Origin: CAZMVY01 sp964617875
GTDB lineage: Bacteria > Planctomycetota > Phycisphaerae > UBA1845 > PWPN01
Reading direction: 5' to 3'
NCBI GenBank assembly: GCA_964617875.1
Contig: CAZUAI010000017.1
Span: 14,530-78,529, forward strand
DNA length: 64,000 bases
A program made the position numbers and the translations under genes. Numbering within the stretch: the stretch's first letter is position 1; each line of letters opens with the position of its first letter. The notes under the pieces are model-generated. The model did not search any database. It saw only the letters and a program-made list of their open reading frames with translations, and had not been told where the DNA came from. Positions 51,988 to 60,579 of the stretch are shown piece after piece.

Positions 51988-52833
51988 TTACTCGGTGCTG
52001 CTGGCCGTCTCGCAGGCTTCCTGGTCCACCATCTCGTTGATCCAGCCGAGCACCAGTTCCAGACCGCCCGCCCCGTCGTCCTGATAGTGGGCATAACCGA
52101 AGGTCGCGGCGATCATCTGGCCGATGCTGGGGCGCTGCCACTTGTGCGGCGCGGCCACGGGGTCGACGCCGCTCTCCAGCGTCTCGCCGGTCACCACGTC
52201 CAGTACGTCATAGGTCCACGTCGCCGGGTTCTCCTCGTCGCCCTGTTCGCCCCCGTACTGTGTGAGGTCCACCGGGAACACATGCATCGGGATGGGCTTA
52301 CCCAGACGCACCACCGCCCACTGCACGCCGGTCCCGCCCGCGCGCCAGAGGATGCCCGCCGACCCTTGCATGCTCACCTTCAGGTTGGCCGTGATGCCGT
52401 CGGCGATCTCGGCGTACAGCCACTCGTGATCTTCGTCGGGCACGTCGATCTTCACGGGGCAGACTCCGGCGGCGTAGGCGCGTCCGATCTTGCCGCTGGC
52501 GATGGGTTCGGCCAGGACGACGAACTTGCCCTCGTGGGTGTCGGCGGCGGGCGCGACACACGAGAGCGCCACGCGGTTCTTGAACTCCTCCTCGTTGGCC
52601 GACGGGTCGATGATCGGCGTATCGACGCCCAACACCGCCATGCGGTTCTGGTTTGAGCCACTGTCGTTGCGGACCAGCACGATGCTGGCCTGCGCGAACG
52701 ACGGTTGCGATTCTCGTCCCAGGTGGGCCGTGCGCTGCCGGAAATCCAGCGCCGCATCGATGAAGGCGTTGTAGGCGCTGGCGGGGATGACCAGCGGCTG
52801 GCCGGACTGGACCTTCTTCAATCCGTCGCTCAT
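51988..52833 (-). CDS. Phage tail-region protein, unknown
   Basis: A 281-residue protein starting MSDGLKKVQSGQPLVIPAS with YNAFIDAALDFRQR. It is beta-rich and has no enzyme motif. It stands between two other late genes, coupled to the upstream one by ATGA overlap, and so is probably a virion or tail-tip protein. Confidence 0.65.
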   Translation of the reverse strand: MSDGLKKVQSGQPLVIPASAYNAFIDAALDFRQRTAHLGRESQPSFAQASIVLVRNDSGSNQNRMAVLGVDTPIIDPSANEEEFKNRVALSCVAPAADTHEGKFVVLAEPIASGKIGRAYAAGVCPVKIDVPDEDHEWLYAEIADGITANLKVSMQGSAGILWRAGGTGVQWAVVRLGKPIPMHVFPVDLTQYGGEQGDEENPATWTYDVLDVVTGETLESGVDPVAAPHKWQRPSIGQMIAATFGYAHYQDDGAGGLELVLGWINEMVDQEACETASSTE

Positions 52834-53657
52834 GATCCGATCCCCAATGCCGCGAAGTTGCCGTCTTCATAGACCTTCTCGACGTAGGCCGCGATGGGCT
52901 GCTTGACCAGCGTGTTGCTGCCAGTGTCCTCGGCATCGGCGTAGCGCACCCACAGGTACTCCCAGCCCTTCTTGGCAATGCCGCCGATCGGCCCCACGGT
53001 GATACCGGTGCGGTTGGGCGAACCGGCGAATCGGAAGGTGATCTCCCAATCGTCGTCGGGGCCGGTGCCACGACGCGAACCGGATGCGCCCAGGAACAGA
53101 CATTCACCGGCGGCCAGGCCACGGAACGATCCGCTGTTCACCTTGCCGGTGAGTTGGAAGAGCGTGCCCTTGTAGGCTGTGGTGACTGTCGCGGCCGACA
53201 GGTAGTGCGTCTCGGAGAAGTTGTAGACCGGCACGGTGATGTCCACGCCCTCGACGTTGTCGTGCGTGACGCCGATCGCGCCTTTGAAATCAGGGGCCGT
53301 GCCGGAGGCGGCGTAGCGATGCACGGTGGAGAGCGACTGGGTGATGTGCTGCGTTCCGCCGCCGGTGTCGAAGCTGAAGGACGAATCACCGGTCTCCGGC
53401 GGCTCCTGATACTCGAAGGGCGCGTAGTTGACCGTGCCGGTCCAGATGCACTTGTCCGGGTTGGTGGTGTCGACGTGGACCGGCTCGACCGTCACCGGCT
53501 GGCGCTTCATGTTGTGCAGCACCGTCGGTGCGGTCGCCTTGAGCGTGGCGATGGCCGTCGCCTCATCGGCCGTGCCGGTGATCGTGTAGAGCAACTCCGC
53601 CGATTGGGTCTCGGTGATCTGGCGGGAGTCGATGTTCTCGGTGCAGATGACAGGCAT
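52830..53657 (-). CDS. Phage tail protein, unknown
   Basis: A 275-residue beta-rich protein (MPVICTENIDSRQITETQSA). It lies directly after the tape measure gene, where distal tail proteins are encoded in siphoviruses. No domain recognised; placement is the main evidence. Confidence 0.65.
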   Translation of the reverse strand: MPVICTENIDSRQITETQSAELLYTITGTADEATAIATLKATAPTVLHNMKRQPVTVEPVHVDTTNPDKCIWTGTVNYAPFEYQEPPETGDSSFSFDTGGGTQHITQSLSTVHRYAASGTAPDFKGAIGVTHDNVEGVDITVPVYNFSETHYLSAATVTTAYKGTLFQLTGKVNSGSFRGLAAGECLFLGASGSRRGTGPDDDWEITFRFAGSPNRTGITVGPIGGIAKKGWEYLWVRYADAEDTGSNTLVKQPIAAYVEKVYEDGNFAALGIGS

Positions 53658-53680
53658 CCGTGCCTCTCCTGATTCCGGGG

Positions 53681-55696
53681 TTACGCGAACGTCAGGCCGC
53701 CGGTCTGCGCGGCCTGGACGAGCTTCTTGGTGTTCTTGGCCGTCTCCTCGGTCGCCTTGGCCGTGCGATCGGCGACATCGCCGGAGGCCAGGCCCTGGAT
53801 GGCGGCGGCGTTGAACGTGCCACGAACGCCGATCTTGGCTGCTTCCTGCTGAACCATGTCGCCGATGTCACCAAGACCGGCCAAGGCGTCGCGAGCCTTG
53901 TTGATGATGTCGTCGGGGCCTTCGAGTCCTTCGGGAGCGGCGGACTCCTTCTCCTGCCGTTTGCGTTTGGCGGTCTCGATGGCCTCACGCCATTCCTGCC
54001 GGGCCTTGGCCAGGTCGGCCTCGTTCTCCGACATGCGGTTGGCGTACTCGGTGTCGAGCTCGCGGTGTTTCTCCAGATTCTGCCGCCCGATCTCGCCAAG
54101 GGTTGCCTCGTGGACCGCCGATGCCCGTCGGCGTTCGGCTTCCCGCTGCGCTTCGCGTTGAGCGGTCTTACGTTTCTGCTCATCCTCGATGCGGGCGATG
54201 GCGGCCTGCTTCTGCTCCTCGACCAGCTTGTTCTCGGCCTCCAGGTCCACTGAATCATCAAACAGCGACTTGATCCAGTTCCATGCCTTCTGCGCGCCCG
54301 CCTTGATGCTCTCCCAGGTCTTGGAGAAGAAGCTGGTGAAGTCGGTCCAGAGCTTGGAGAAGAACGCGGTCGTCTCGATCCAGCCGACCTCAAGGGCGTG
54401 CCAGACGATCTCCGCGACGGCCAGCAGGCCGTGCCAGGCGTCATAGCCGATCTTGATGAAGAAGTTGCGGAAGTTGAGCCACGCCTTTTCCAGGAAGTTC
54501 ACGCCCCGCGTCCACTCCATCTTGATCGTCAGCCACAGAATCTTCACCGCCAGCGAGATGTCGCCAGCCGCCAGGGCGTCGGCGATGCCCTGGTAGGCCG
54601 AGAGCGCGTCTTCCTTGAGCACGTTGAAGCGGTCACCCAGCCACGCCAGGGCCTTGGCCCCGATGTCCGTGGCGTACACCAGGTATGCACCAAGCGCCGC
54701 CACAGCCGCGATGACCAGGCCAATCGGCGAAATGAGGAACGCGATCACCGCCGCCAGAACCTTCAATACCGCGACCACGGTGGTGACGACCGTGAAGAGC
54801 ATGCCAAGCATCGTGCCCAGCCCGGAGATGATTGTGCCCAGCACCGTCAGCGCGATGCCGACGGCCACGACCACGGCGGCGACCTGCAGGACGGTGACGA
54901 TGATCTGCTGGTTCTGCTTGATCCAGGCACTGATCACCATCGCCACGCGCATGATCTTCTCGGCGACCATCTGCAACGTGGGCGCAAGCGCAGCGCCGAT
55001 GTTGAACACGCCCATCTTGACGACCTGCCAGAGCCGGTCGAGGGCGTCGGAGAACTCCTCGGCGGCCTTGGCATCTTCGCCGCTCATGGTCAGACCAAGG
55101 CGACGGGCTTCAGCCTGCAGCACCTCGATGCCCCGGGCACCACTGGCAAACAGCGGCAGGAGCTGCGTGCCGGAGCGCCCGAAGATGCCCATTGCCAACG
55201 CCGCCTTGAGCGTGGGGTCTTCGATCTGGCTGATCCGCTCGGCCAGCAGCTTGAACTGCTGTTCGGGCGACAGGCCCGCCAGGTCGTCGGCGGTCAGACC
55301 CAGGTCCTTCAAAGCATCCGTGGCCGTGCTCAGACCGCGCCCGGCGTCATAGATCGTCCGCTGCATCCGCCGCAGGCCGTTCTCCAGTTCGGACACTTCC
55401 ACGCCGCTCTGCCCGGCGGCGAACTGCAACTCACTGAGGGCCTCTACCGACAGCCCCGTGCGGCGGGCCATCTTCGCCACGCTGTCGCCGTAGCTGCCGA
55501 AGAGCTTGGCCGACGCGGCCAAGGGCGCGAGGATGGCCGAGCCGACGCCAATCATCTTCAGGCCGAGGTTGCGGATCGAGTCGCCGAAGGCCTTGAGCTT
55601 CTTTTCCGCCCGGCGCAGCCCGCGCACGAGCTTGCTGTCGTCGGCGAACAGCTCAACGAAGGCGCGACCGGCTCGGATTCCCTGCGCGGATGCCAC
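53681..55696 (-). CDS. Phage tail tape measure protein
   Basis: A 671-residue protein that would set tail length and help deliver DNA. The N-terminus has the TMP core: LVRGLRRAEKKLKAFGDSIR, MARRTGLSVEALSELQFAAG and LRRMQRTIYDAGRGLSTATD. A hydrophobic middle holds several membrane-like segments (about residues 260-340). The C-terminal third is a long charged coiled coil (QKRKTAQREAQREAERRR). The length suggests a tail near 100 nm if the usual 0.15 nm per residue holds. Confidence 0.9.
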   Translation of the reverse strand: MASAQGIRAGRAFVELFADDSKLVRGLRRAEKKLKAFGDSIRNLGLKMIGVGSAILAPLAASAKLFGSYGDSVAKMARRTGLSVEALSELQFAAGQSGVEVSELENGLRRMQRTIYDAGRGLSTATDALKDLGLTADDLAGLSPEQQFKLLAERISQIEDPTLKAALAMGIFGRSGTQLLPLFASGARGIEVLQAEARRLGLTMSGEDAKAAEEFSDALDRLWQVVKMGVFNIGAALAPTLQMVAEKIMRVAMVISAWIKQNQQIIVTVLQVAAVVVAVGIALTVLGTIISGLGTMLGMLFTVVTTVVAVLKVLAAVIAFLISPIGLVIAAVAALGAYLVYATDIGAKALAWLGDRFNVLKEDALSAYQGIADALAAGDISLAVKILWLTIKMEWTRGVNFLEKAWLNFRNFFIKIGYDAWHGLLAVAEIVWHALEVGWIETTAFFSKLWTDFTSFFSKTWESIKAGAQKAWNWIKSLFDDSVDLEAENKLVEEQKQAAIARIEDEQKRKTAQREAQREAERRRASAVHEATLGEIGRQNLEKHRELDTEYANRMSENEADLAKARQEWREAIETAKRKRQEKESAAPEGLEGPDDIINKARDALAGLGDIGDMVQQEAAKIGVRGTFNAAAIQGLASGDVADRTAKATEETAKNTKKLVQAAQTGGLTFA

Positions 55697-55701
55697 GTGC
55701 G

Positions 55702-56067
55702 TTACTCCTCGTCTTCAACCGGCAAGGCGTACCAGCCCTCGGGCAGGTCCATCTTGCCCGGCACGACCTGGCCGTCGGCGTCCTTCACCCAGACCTTGGC
55801 GTCCTTGATGGTTTCCCGCAGGCGCACCGGCGTGCCGTGGGGCACATAGATCGTCCGCGTGAAGGGTGAACCGCCCGCGCAGCCCGTCAGCAAGACCGGC
55901 AGCACGAAGGCGACGATCAGCCAGTGCTTGCGGACCTTGGCCCGCAGCTTGTCCTTGGTCTGCTGGTCAGAAGTGGCGTCTTCCGCCGTGGGTCGCGACT
56001 GCTTGGCGACCCACGGCAGAAACGCGCGGAAGAACGCGGTCAGAACGGCGATCAACCAGTTCATCAC
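55702..56067 (-). CDS. Phage membrane lipoprotein, possible spanin-like
   Basis: A 121-residue protein with two hydrophobic parts: NWLIAVLTAFFRAFLPWVA at the start and LIVAFVLPVLLTGCAGGSPF near residues 49-67, the latter with a lipobox. An internal start would give a normal lipoprotein. Next to a holin-like gene, it could act in lysis as an o-spanin, though its soluble part is not Pro-rich. Coupled to the holin gene by ATGA overlap. Confidence 0.55.
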   Translation of the reverse strand: MMNWLIAVLTAFFRAFLPWVAKQSRPTAEDATSDQQTKDKLRAKVRKHWLIVAFVLPVLLTGCAGGSPFTRTIYVPHGTPVRLRETIKDAKVWVKDADGQVVPGKMDLPEGWYALPVEDEE

Positions 56068-56453
56068 GCCGCCTCCTTGGGCTTGGAGAGTCCGCCCCAG
56101 CGATCCAACTCGCTGTGCTTGATCTGGATGCCCTGTTTGATCTGCTCGACCAGCGCATCGGAGGGCTTCTTGCCGTTGTTGGCCTCGGCGTAGGCGTTCA
56201 AGACGAACCGGAGGGCCGAGTCCAGCTTGGCCAGGCCGCTATTGGGCGTGTCGTCCGGTATCTGCTTCTCGGCCAGCTTGATGCCGGTGATGATGCTGCC
56301 CTCGTACTGCTTCCACTTCTCCTGCAGCGGGTTGAACTTGCTGGCCAGGAAGATGAAGAAGCCGACCATCGCCGCCCAGATGATGGCGAAGCCGATGCCG
56401 GAATTGAGGAACGTCCAGACTCCGTTGAGGATCGCGTTGCCGTCCATGTTCAT
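56064..56453 (-). CDS. Holin-like membrane protein (LLH-type)
   Basis: A 129-residue protein with one strong N-terminal membrane helix (IGFAIIWAAMVGFFIFLAS) and a charged helical tail (LDSALRFVLNAYAEANNGKK) resembling the LLH family of phage holins. It lies between the tail assembly chaperone and tape measure genes, which is an odd place for a lysis gene. A tail-associated membrane protein is the alternative. Confidence 0.6.
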   Translation of the reverse strand: MNMDGNAILNGVWTFLNSGIGFAIIWAAMVGFFIFLASKFNPLQEKWKQYEGSIITGIKLAEKQIPDDTPNSGLAKLDSALRFVLNAYAEANNGKKPSDALVEQIKQGIQIKHSELDRWGGLSKPKEAA

Positions 56454-56746
56454 GTGCCTTTCTGGGCCTCAAGGGCCTCTCTGAGAACCGCCAGCGACTC
56501 TTTGTCGGCGACCGTCCGTAGCCGTCGATCCTGTCTCGCGTATGGGTCGAAGTCCGATGGTTTGAAGGGCCTGCTGCGCTTGGGGTCACGATTGGCGTTG
56601 GCGATCAGGGCGCAGACCAACGATGTATGCGCCCACCGCTCGCGGCCCAGGCCCTCGGCCATCCACAGAAGCTCTCGCAGCGTCAGCGGGCCGGGGTCGA
56701 CGCCGATGGACCCGGCGATGCGCCAGACATCGCCCCACGGATCGTC
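56450..56746 (-). CDS. Tail assembly chaperone, C-terminal frame (gpGT-like)
   Basis: An independent ATG at 56662 would give 70 residues (MAEGLGRERWAHTSLVCALI). But the same frame stays coding upstream to about 56746 (DDPWGDVWRIAGSIGVDPG, then PLTLRELLWMAEGLG) with no start codon there. That segment overlaps the end of the preceding chaperone frame and is in its -1 frame. The layout matches the G-GT frameshift of siphoviruses, in which a fraction of ribosomes make a fused chaperone loading the tape measure. I see no classic slippery heptamer. Confidence 0.62.
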   Translation of the reverse strand, partial: DDPWGDVWRIAGSIGVDPGPLTLRELLWMAEGLGRERWAHTSLVCALIANANRDPKRSRPFKPSDFDPYARQDRRLRTVADKESLAVLREALEAQKGT

Positions 56747-57153
56747 GCGTCGATGTCCAGGGCGTCGATGCGCGTCTCGACCGCTGTCACCGCCGCCTCG
56801 ATCATGGCCATCTGCTTGGCGACCGCCTTGGCCCGGTCGTTGCGGCCGCGCGACCGGAAAAAACCGATCAGCTCCTCGTAGAACGCCTTCTGCGCCGCCA
56901 GCAATGTCTGCCCGTCGAACCCAGCCCGCACATCGTCATCGGTGACCTTGTGCGTCTCGAACTGCCCCTCAAGCATGGCGCAGAGCACCTCGCCCAGGAG
57001 CATCTCGTCGGTGCCGAGGCGTGTCAGCAGCGGCGGGTCTCCGGCTTCGGGTTGGAGCAGATCGATGTCGAGCTTCGCCTTGACCTTCATGGCCGTGCCG
57101 AGCGTCAAGGTGAGTGTCCAGGTCCGACCGGCTGCATCCGTGAACGTCTTCAT
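56683..57153 (-). CDS. Tail assembly chaperone, N-terminal frame (gpG-like)
   Basis: A 156-residue protein: MKTFTDAAGRTWTLTLTLGT, then ATAIKVKA-like helix VKAKLDIDLLQPE and LLGEVLCAMLEGQFE. This strand-rich start and helical body are typical of proteins encoded right after the tail tube. Its ATG overlaps the tail tube stop by one base. The last 20 residues (GASPGPSASTPAR) look like out-of-frame sequence, as expected if the true continuation is the -1 frame. Confidence 0.75.
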   Translation of the reverse strand: MKTFTDAAGRTWTLTLTLGTAMKVKAKLDIDLLQPEAGDPPLLTRLGTDEMLLGEVLCAMLEGQFETHKVTDDDVRAGFDGQTLLAAQKAFYEELIGFFRSRGRNDRAKAVAKQMAMIEAAVTAVETRIDALDIDATIRGAMSGASPGPSASTPAR

Positions 57154-57590
57154 CAGGCCACCTCCACCCATTCGGCGAACACGGCGAGCTTGGCGGTCAC
57201 GCTGACCGTCACACCCTCTTCCAGCGGCTCGTTGCGGCTGAAGTTGGTGATGGAAAAGTCGCCCAGCGGCCCCTCGGTGCCGGAGGCGGTGCGGTCGCCG
57301 GTCAGCACGGCCAGGCGGATCGTGCCCGCCGAGAGGAAGGCGGTCTTCACCGCGTCGAACCCGGCGTCACCGGGCTTCCAGAGCATCTCGAACTCGGCGG
57401 TGCATTCGCGCAGCGTCGGCGCGGTCGCCCGCCAGCCCTGGTTGGCGCGAGTGGTCACGTCGGCTTCGCCCGCTTCGAGGTTGAGCGACACGTCTTTGAC
57501 GTTGGCCATCTCGGTGAGTGAGGCCAATGCGCCGCCCGCCGCCCCCTGGTAAATCTTGGCGTTCATGCCCAACAGGAATTCTTGTGACAT
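57153..57590 (-). CDS. Major tail tube protein
   Basis: A 145-residue protein: MSQEFLLGMNAKIYQGAAGG, NVKDVSLNLEAGEADVTTRA, and LLWKPG-like segment EMLWKPGDAGFDAVKTAFLS, then IRLAVLTGDRTASGTEGPLG. This is the tail-tube pattern (a beta-barrel with a conserved long loop) and lies immediately before the chaperone genes, as expected. Confidence 0.82.
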   Translation of the reverse strand: MSQEFLLGMNAKIYQGAAGGALASLTEMANVKDVSLNLEAGEADVTTRANQGWRATAPTLRECTAEFEMLWKPGDAGFDAVKTAFLSAGTIRLAVLTGDRTASGTEGPLGDFSITNFSRNEPLEEGVTVSVTAKLAVFAEWVEVA

Positions 57591-57602
57591 GCTTCGATCT
57601 CC

Positions 57603-58031
57603 TTATCGAACGCTGTCTCGCCACAAGGCGGGCAGCTGGGGTTTCTCTTTCTCGAAGGCCGGTCCCATATAGGGCCGGGCCTTGTACGTCGTGCGCTTCT
57701 TCTTGCCGCGCCTCACGAGCGTGGCCTTGCCGCCGTACTCCAGCAGGGGCGGTGCTTCACCGCGTCCCTTCTGGTTCAATCGCGTCGGGCCGATCACCAC
57801 GCTGCGGGCGTCTGTGTCGTAGCCGAAGAAGATGAACTTCTTCAGCAGCCCCGTGTGCGAACTCGGCGGCGATCCGGGCGGCGCGGGCTTCTTGCGTTTA
57901 CGGATGCTGCTCTTGGCCGACCGCCGCACGAATGCACCGAACTTCGAGAGCACGTTCCGCGAGGCGGCGTCCACCTTCGAGATCACCGCCTGGCGGTCGA
58001 AGAACAACTGCTTGAACTCGAAGTGGATCAT
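57603..58031 (-). CDS. Phage minor tail/neck protein (gp10-like)
   Basis: A 142-residue basic protein starting MIHFEFKQLFFDRQAVISKV with RRSAKSSIRKRKKPAPPGSP and ARPYMGPAFEKEKPQLPALW. The APPGSPP and RPYMGPAF segments are shared by HK97 gp10-like tail completion proteins. Coupled to the upstream gene by ATGA overlap. Start at 58031 chosen to fit that coupling. Confidence 0.72.
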   Translation of the reverse strand: MIHFEFKQLFFDRQAVISKVDAASRNVLSKFGAFVRRSAKSSIRKRKKPAPPGSPPSSHTGLLKKFIFFGYDTDARSVVIGPTRLNQKGRGEAPPLLEYGGKATLVRRGKKKRTTYKARPYMGPAFEKEKPQLPALWRDSVR

Positions 58032-58465
58032 CCGATGGCCCTGTACGTCACCGTCAGCACGCTGGTGAAGACCCGCTGTTCGGCCAGATGCTCCGGCGCG
58101 TAGACCGGCTCGTTCTGCGTCCGCACCCACGCCGCCCCCGGCACGCCGGGGAGCGCCCGTCGCCGCAGGTAGGCGGCGATCTGGTCCATCAGGCCGCACA
58201 GTGCCGCTACCTCGGTGTCCAGGTCCTTGCCGAGCTTCTTCTGCACGCCGATGTCGACCTGCAGGTCGAACTGGCTGGCCGAGCGTGTCGAGCCGTTGAT
58301 CTCGACCGCCTTGGGCACGACCGACACCTTCAGCTCCGCCAGGTCAGCCAACTCGAACTCCGGCAGCACCCGCCGCACGGCGGCGATGGCCGGGTTGAAC
58401 GTGCCCGCAGGAGGGGCGTTCAGTTCGGCGGCGACGGCGTCCGCGATGTCGATGATCAACGCCAT
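58028..58465 (-). CDS. Putative tail terminator protein
   Basis: A 145-residue protein: MALIIDIADAVAAELNAPPA, LKVSVVPKAVEINGSTRSAS, FDLQVDIGVQKKL and LTVTYRAIG. The alternation of a first helix and four strands, and the place two genes before the tail tube, fit a tail terminator. Sequence-level proof is lacking. Confidence 0.62.
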   Translation of the reverse strand: MALIIDIADAVAAELNAPPAGTFNPAIAAVRRVLPEFELADLAELKVSVVPKAVEINGSTRSASQFDLQVDIGVQKKLGKDLDTEVAALCGLMDQIAAYLRRRALPGVPGAAWVRTQNEPVYAPEHLAEQRVFTSVLTVTYRAIG

Positions 58466-58468
58466 GGG

Positions 58469-58825
58469 TCAGTCCGCCTTCTTGATCTCGCCAACCAGCC
58501 AGTCCACGTCGCTCTTGTTCACCGGATCGACGGCCGCCAGCACCGCCGCCAGGCCCGCGCCCTTGGCTGCGTCGCGCCGCAACACCCGGGCGATGCCCGC
58601 CAGGCGCTGCCCGGCCAGGTACACTCGGCGCTGCGGAGCGGTCATGGCCGCGATCCGAGCCTCGCGGTCTTCCACCGCCTGTTTGTGCTCAGGCGTCAGC
58701 GAGTCCAGCCGCTCCTGCCGCCGGGCGTCGACCTCAGCCTGTCGGTCTTCGGGCGACATCCGCAGTCGCTCGACCACCGCCTGTTCGCTGGGGGTCAGTT
58801 CCATCTGTCGTCGTGCGTCTGCCAT
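58469..58825 (-). CDS. Phage protein, helical, unknown
   Basis: A 118-residue highly charged helical protein (RQMELTPSEQAVVERLRMSP and LDSLTPEHKQAVEDREARIA). No known domain. It stands between the beta-solenoid and the terminator genes in the late operon. Confidence 0.6.
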   Translation of the reverse strand: MADARRQMELTPSEQAVVERLRMSPEDRQAEVDARRQERLDSLTPEHKQAVEDREARIAAMTAPQRRVYLAGQRLAGIARVLRRDAAKGAGLAAVLAAVDPVNKSDVDWLVGEIKKAD

Positions 58826-58836
58826 GCGTTGCTCTC

Positions 58837-59952
58837 CTATGCGATGTGGCGCGGCGCGTAGCCGTAAGCCTGGTCGAACGTGAACAGGGATTCACCGTCG
58901 GCGTCGTTGATGCGCGCTTCGCGGCGGAGGATGACGATCTTGCCGCCGCTGCTGTCCATCCGGCCGGAGATGTCCATGCCGCGATAGACGCGGACGATGG
59001 CGTCCCAGCCCAGGTAGAGATAGGCGTCGTAGTACAGCCGGACGTAGCCGAACAGGTCCGTTCGGCTCTGGTAGTCGAAGTAGATCGTGCTCTCGTAGAA
59101 GAGATCGAGACTGGCCCATCGCTCTACGATGAGCGTGGCCTGGTAGATGGTGAGGTAGGAGTAGTACTCGATGGATGCATAACCGGTGATGGTGAGCACC
59201 CCGCCATTCTCGACAACGATCTGGCCAGAGTTGTAGACGTACAACGATCCTTCCACCCGCAGGTCCCCCTGGACATAGATGTACGCCCAATCAGACACGT
59301 TCAGGTAGTTGCGAGCGATCACGCTTCCGCCGTACTCGACATACAACTCGCCGTAATAGCGGACTTCGATGTTGCCGCTGTAGGACACATCCACATCACC
59401 GTAAACGTGGAATTGGCTGTAGTCCTCGATGTAGAGATTGCCGTCGAAGTACGCCGAGCCGCCGGACTCCACCGACACGTAAGCGCTCTGGTAGAAGTAG
59501 GAGTAGGCGCTCCAGTCCTGGTAGAACGAGCCGTAGACGTACAGGCTGGACCCGTACACCACATCGAAGTAGGCGTAGGGGTTGGCCGTGGCGTCGCCTT
59601 GCACGTCGACCGACCCGCCGTACAGCACCGCAACGCCGCCGTAGACATCCAGCCAAGCGCCACTGGCGATCTCGACGTATCCCGACATTTCCAGATTGCC
59701 GGAGACATAGAGGCCGCCCTGAACGTAAAGCGATGCGCCGTTCTCGACCGTCAGCGCCGACCAGATTTCCAGCATCCCGTCGGGGTCCACAGTGATTGAT
59801 CTTCCACTGGCCAACGTGAAGGACATCGAGTCCATCGTGACGGTGTGGTAGGCGGCGATGACCACGTCGTCCGTGGAGAGATCGGGGACATTGCCCCCGA
59901 CCCACGTCGTGGTGCTCAGCCAGTCGCCGGATTGTGCGGAGTAGATCGTCAC
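58837..59952 (-). CDS. Tyrosine-rich beta-solenoid phage protein
   Basis: A 371-residue protein made almost wholly of short strands. It starts SAQSGDWLSTTTWVGGNVPD then DDVVIAAYHTVTMD, the pattern that opens many bacterial and phage beta-helix proteins. After residue 70 it repeats units such as SLYVQGGLYVSGNLEMSG, GNLYIEDYSQFHVYGDVDVS and GSLYVYNSGQIVVENGGVLT. I count 47 Tyr, about 13%. No Cys is seen. It may be a fibre, decoration or head-tail surface protein that recognises sugar. Its place among head-tail genes is not where receptor-binding proteins usually lie. Confidence 0.75.
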   Translation of the reverse strand: MTIYSAQSGDWLSTTTWVGGNVPDLSTDDVVIAAYHTVTMDSMSFTLASGRSITVDPDGMLEIWSALTVENGASLYVQGGLYVSGNLEMSGYVEIASGAWLDVYGGVAVLYGGSVDVQGDATANPYAYFDVVYGSSLYVYGSFYQDWSAYSYFYQSAYVSVESGGSAYFDGNLYIEDYSQFHVYGDVDVSYSGNIEVRYYGELYVEYGGSVIARNYLNVSDWAYIYVQGDLRVEGSLYVYNSGQIVVENGGVLTITGYASIEYYSYLTIYQATLIVERWASLDLFYESTIYFDYQSRTDLFGYVRLYYDAYLYLGWDAIVRVYRGMDISGRMDSSGGKIVILRREARINDADGESLFTFDQAYGYAPRHIA

Positions 59953-59963
59953 TGTCTGCTACC

Positions 59964-60326
59964 TCACGCGAAGATGCGGTAGACAACGCCCGTGTTGTTG
60001 GTCACGACCCGGACGTACACCTTGTTGGCGTCGTCGATGCGGATGACCAGCCCCTCGTAGTTGCTGGGCATGACCGGGATGTTCTGCCCGGCCGCGTCGC
60101 CGATGAAGCAGGGGTAGTAGTTCAGCGGGTTGCCGTAGTTGTCGACGCGAGCGCCCACCCACACGAACCGGCACGGCGTCGAGGTCGCCACGAGTGGTTG
60201 CGGCGTGGCCGACGAGGGAACGGTCTTCGTGCCGCCGATGAACGAGGAACAACCGGCCACGTCGAACAGCGGCACGCCGTTCGGCCCGACCTCCACGTCC
60301 AGTGAGTTGATCCAGCGTTTGGCCAT
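59964..60326 (-). CDS. Phage protein, unknown
   Basis: A 120-residue protein (MAKRWINSLDVEVGPNGVPL, then GLVIRIDDANKVYVRVVTNN) with two cysteines and mainly strands. It precedes the beta-solenoid gene in transcription and may assemble with it. Not recognised. Confidence 0.6.
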   Translation of the reverse strand: MAKRWINSLDVEVGPNGVPLFDVAGCSSFIGGTKTVPSSATPQPLVATSTPCRFVWVGARVDNYGNPLNYYPCFIGDAAGQNIPVMPSNYEGLVIRIDDANKVYVRVVTNNTGVVYRIFA

Positions 60327-60339
60327 TGCGTGTTCTCCT

Positions 60340-60579
60340 TCAGCCGGTGACCCAAGCCACCAGCACCGACGCGAACGCGGTCACCGCCGAACCGACGATC
60401 AGCCAGATCAACTTGCTCTGGCGTTTGGCGTCCTGTTCCAACCGGTCCAGTCGGACGGTGATGCCCGGTCGGCCGTTGCCGCGAATCGCCTCGTCGAGAC
60501 GATCCAACTTGCGGTGGAGTTCCTCGAACTCGCGCTCGCACGCGATTCGGAAGTCGCTACTGACGGTCGAGTCGCTCAC
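60340..60579 (-). CDS. Coiled-coil/TM protein (XhlA-like)
   Basis: A 79-residue protein: coiled coil (CEREFEELHRKLDRLDEAIR, VRLDRLEQDAKRQSK) followed by one C-terminal helix (LIWLIVGSAVTAFASVLVAW). This is the shape of XhlA-type membrane proteins that act with holins. Its position among head genes is unusual. Coupled to the connector gene by ATGA overlap. Confidence 0.6.
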   Translation of the reverse strand: MSDSTVSSDFRIACEREFEELHRKLDRLDEAIRGNGRPGITVRLDRLEQDAKRQSKLIWLIVGSAVTAFASVLVAWVTG

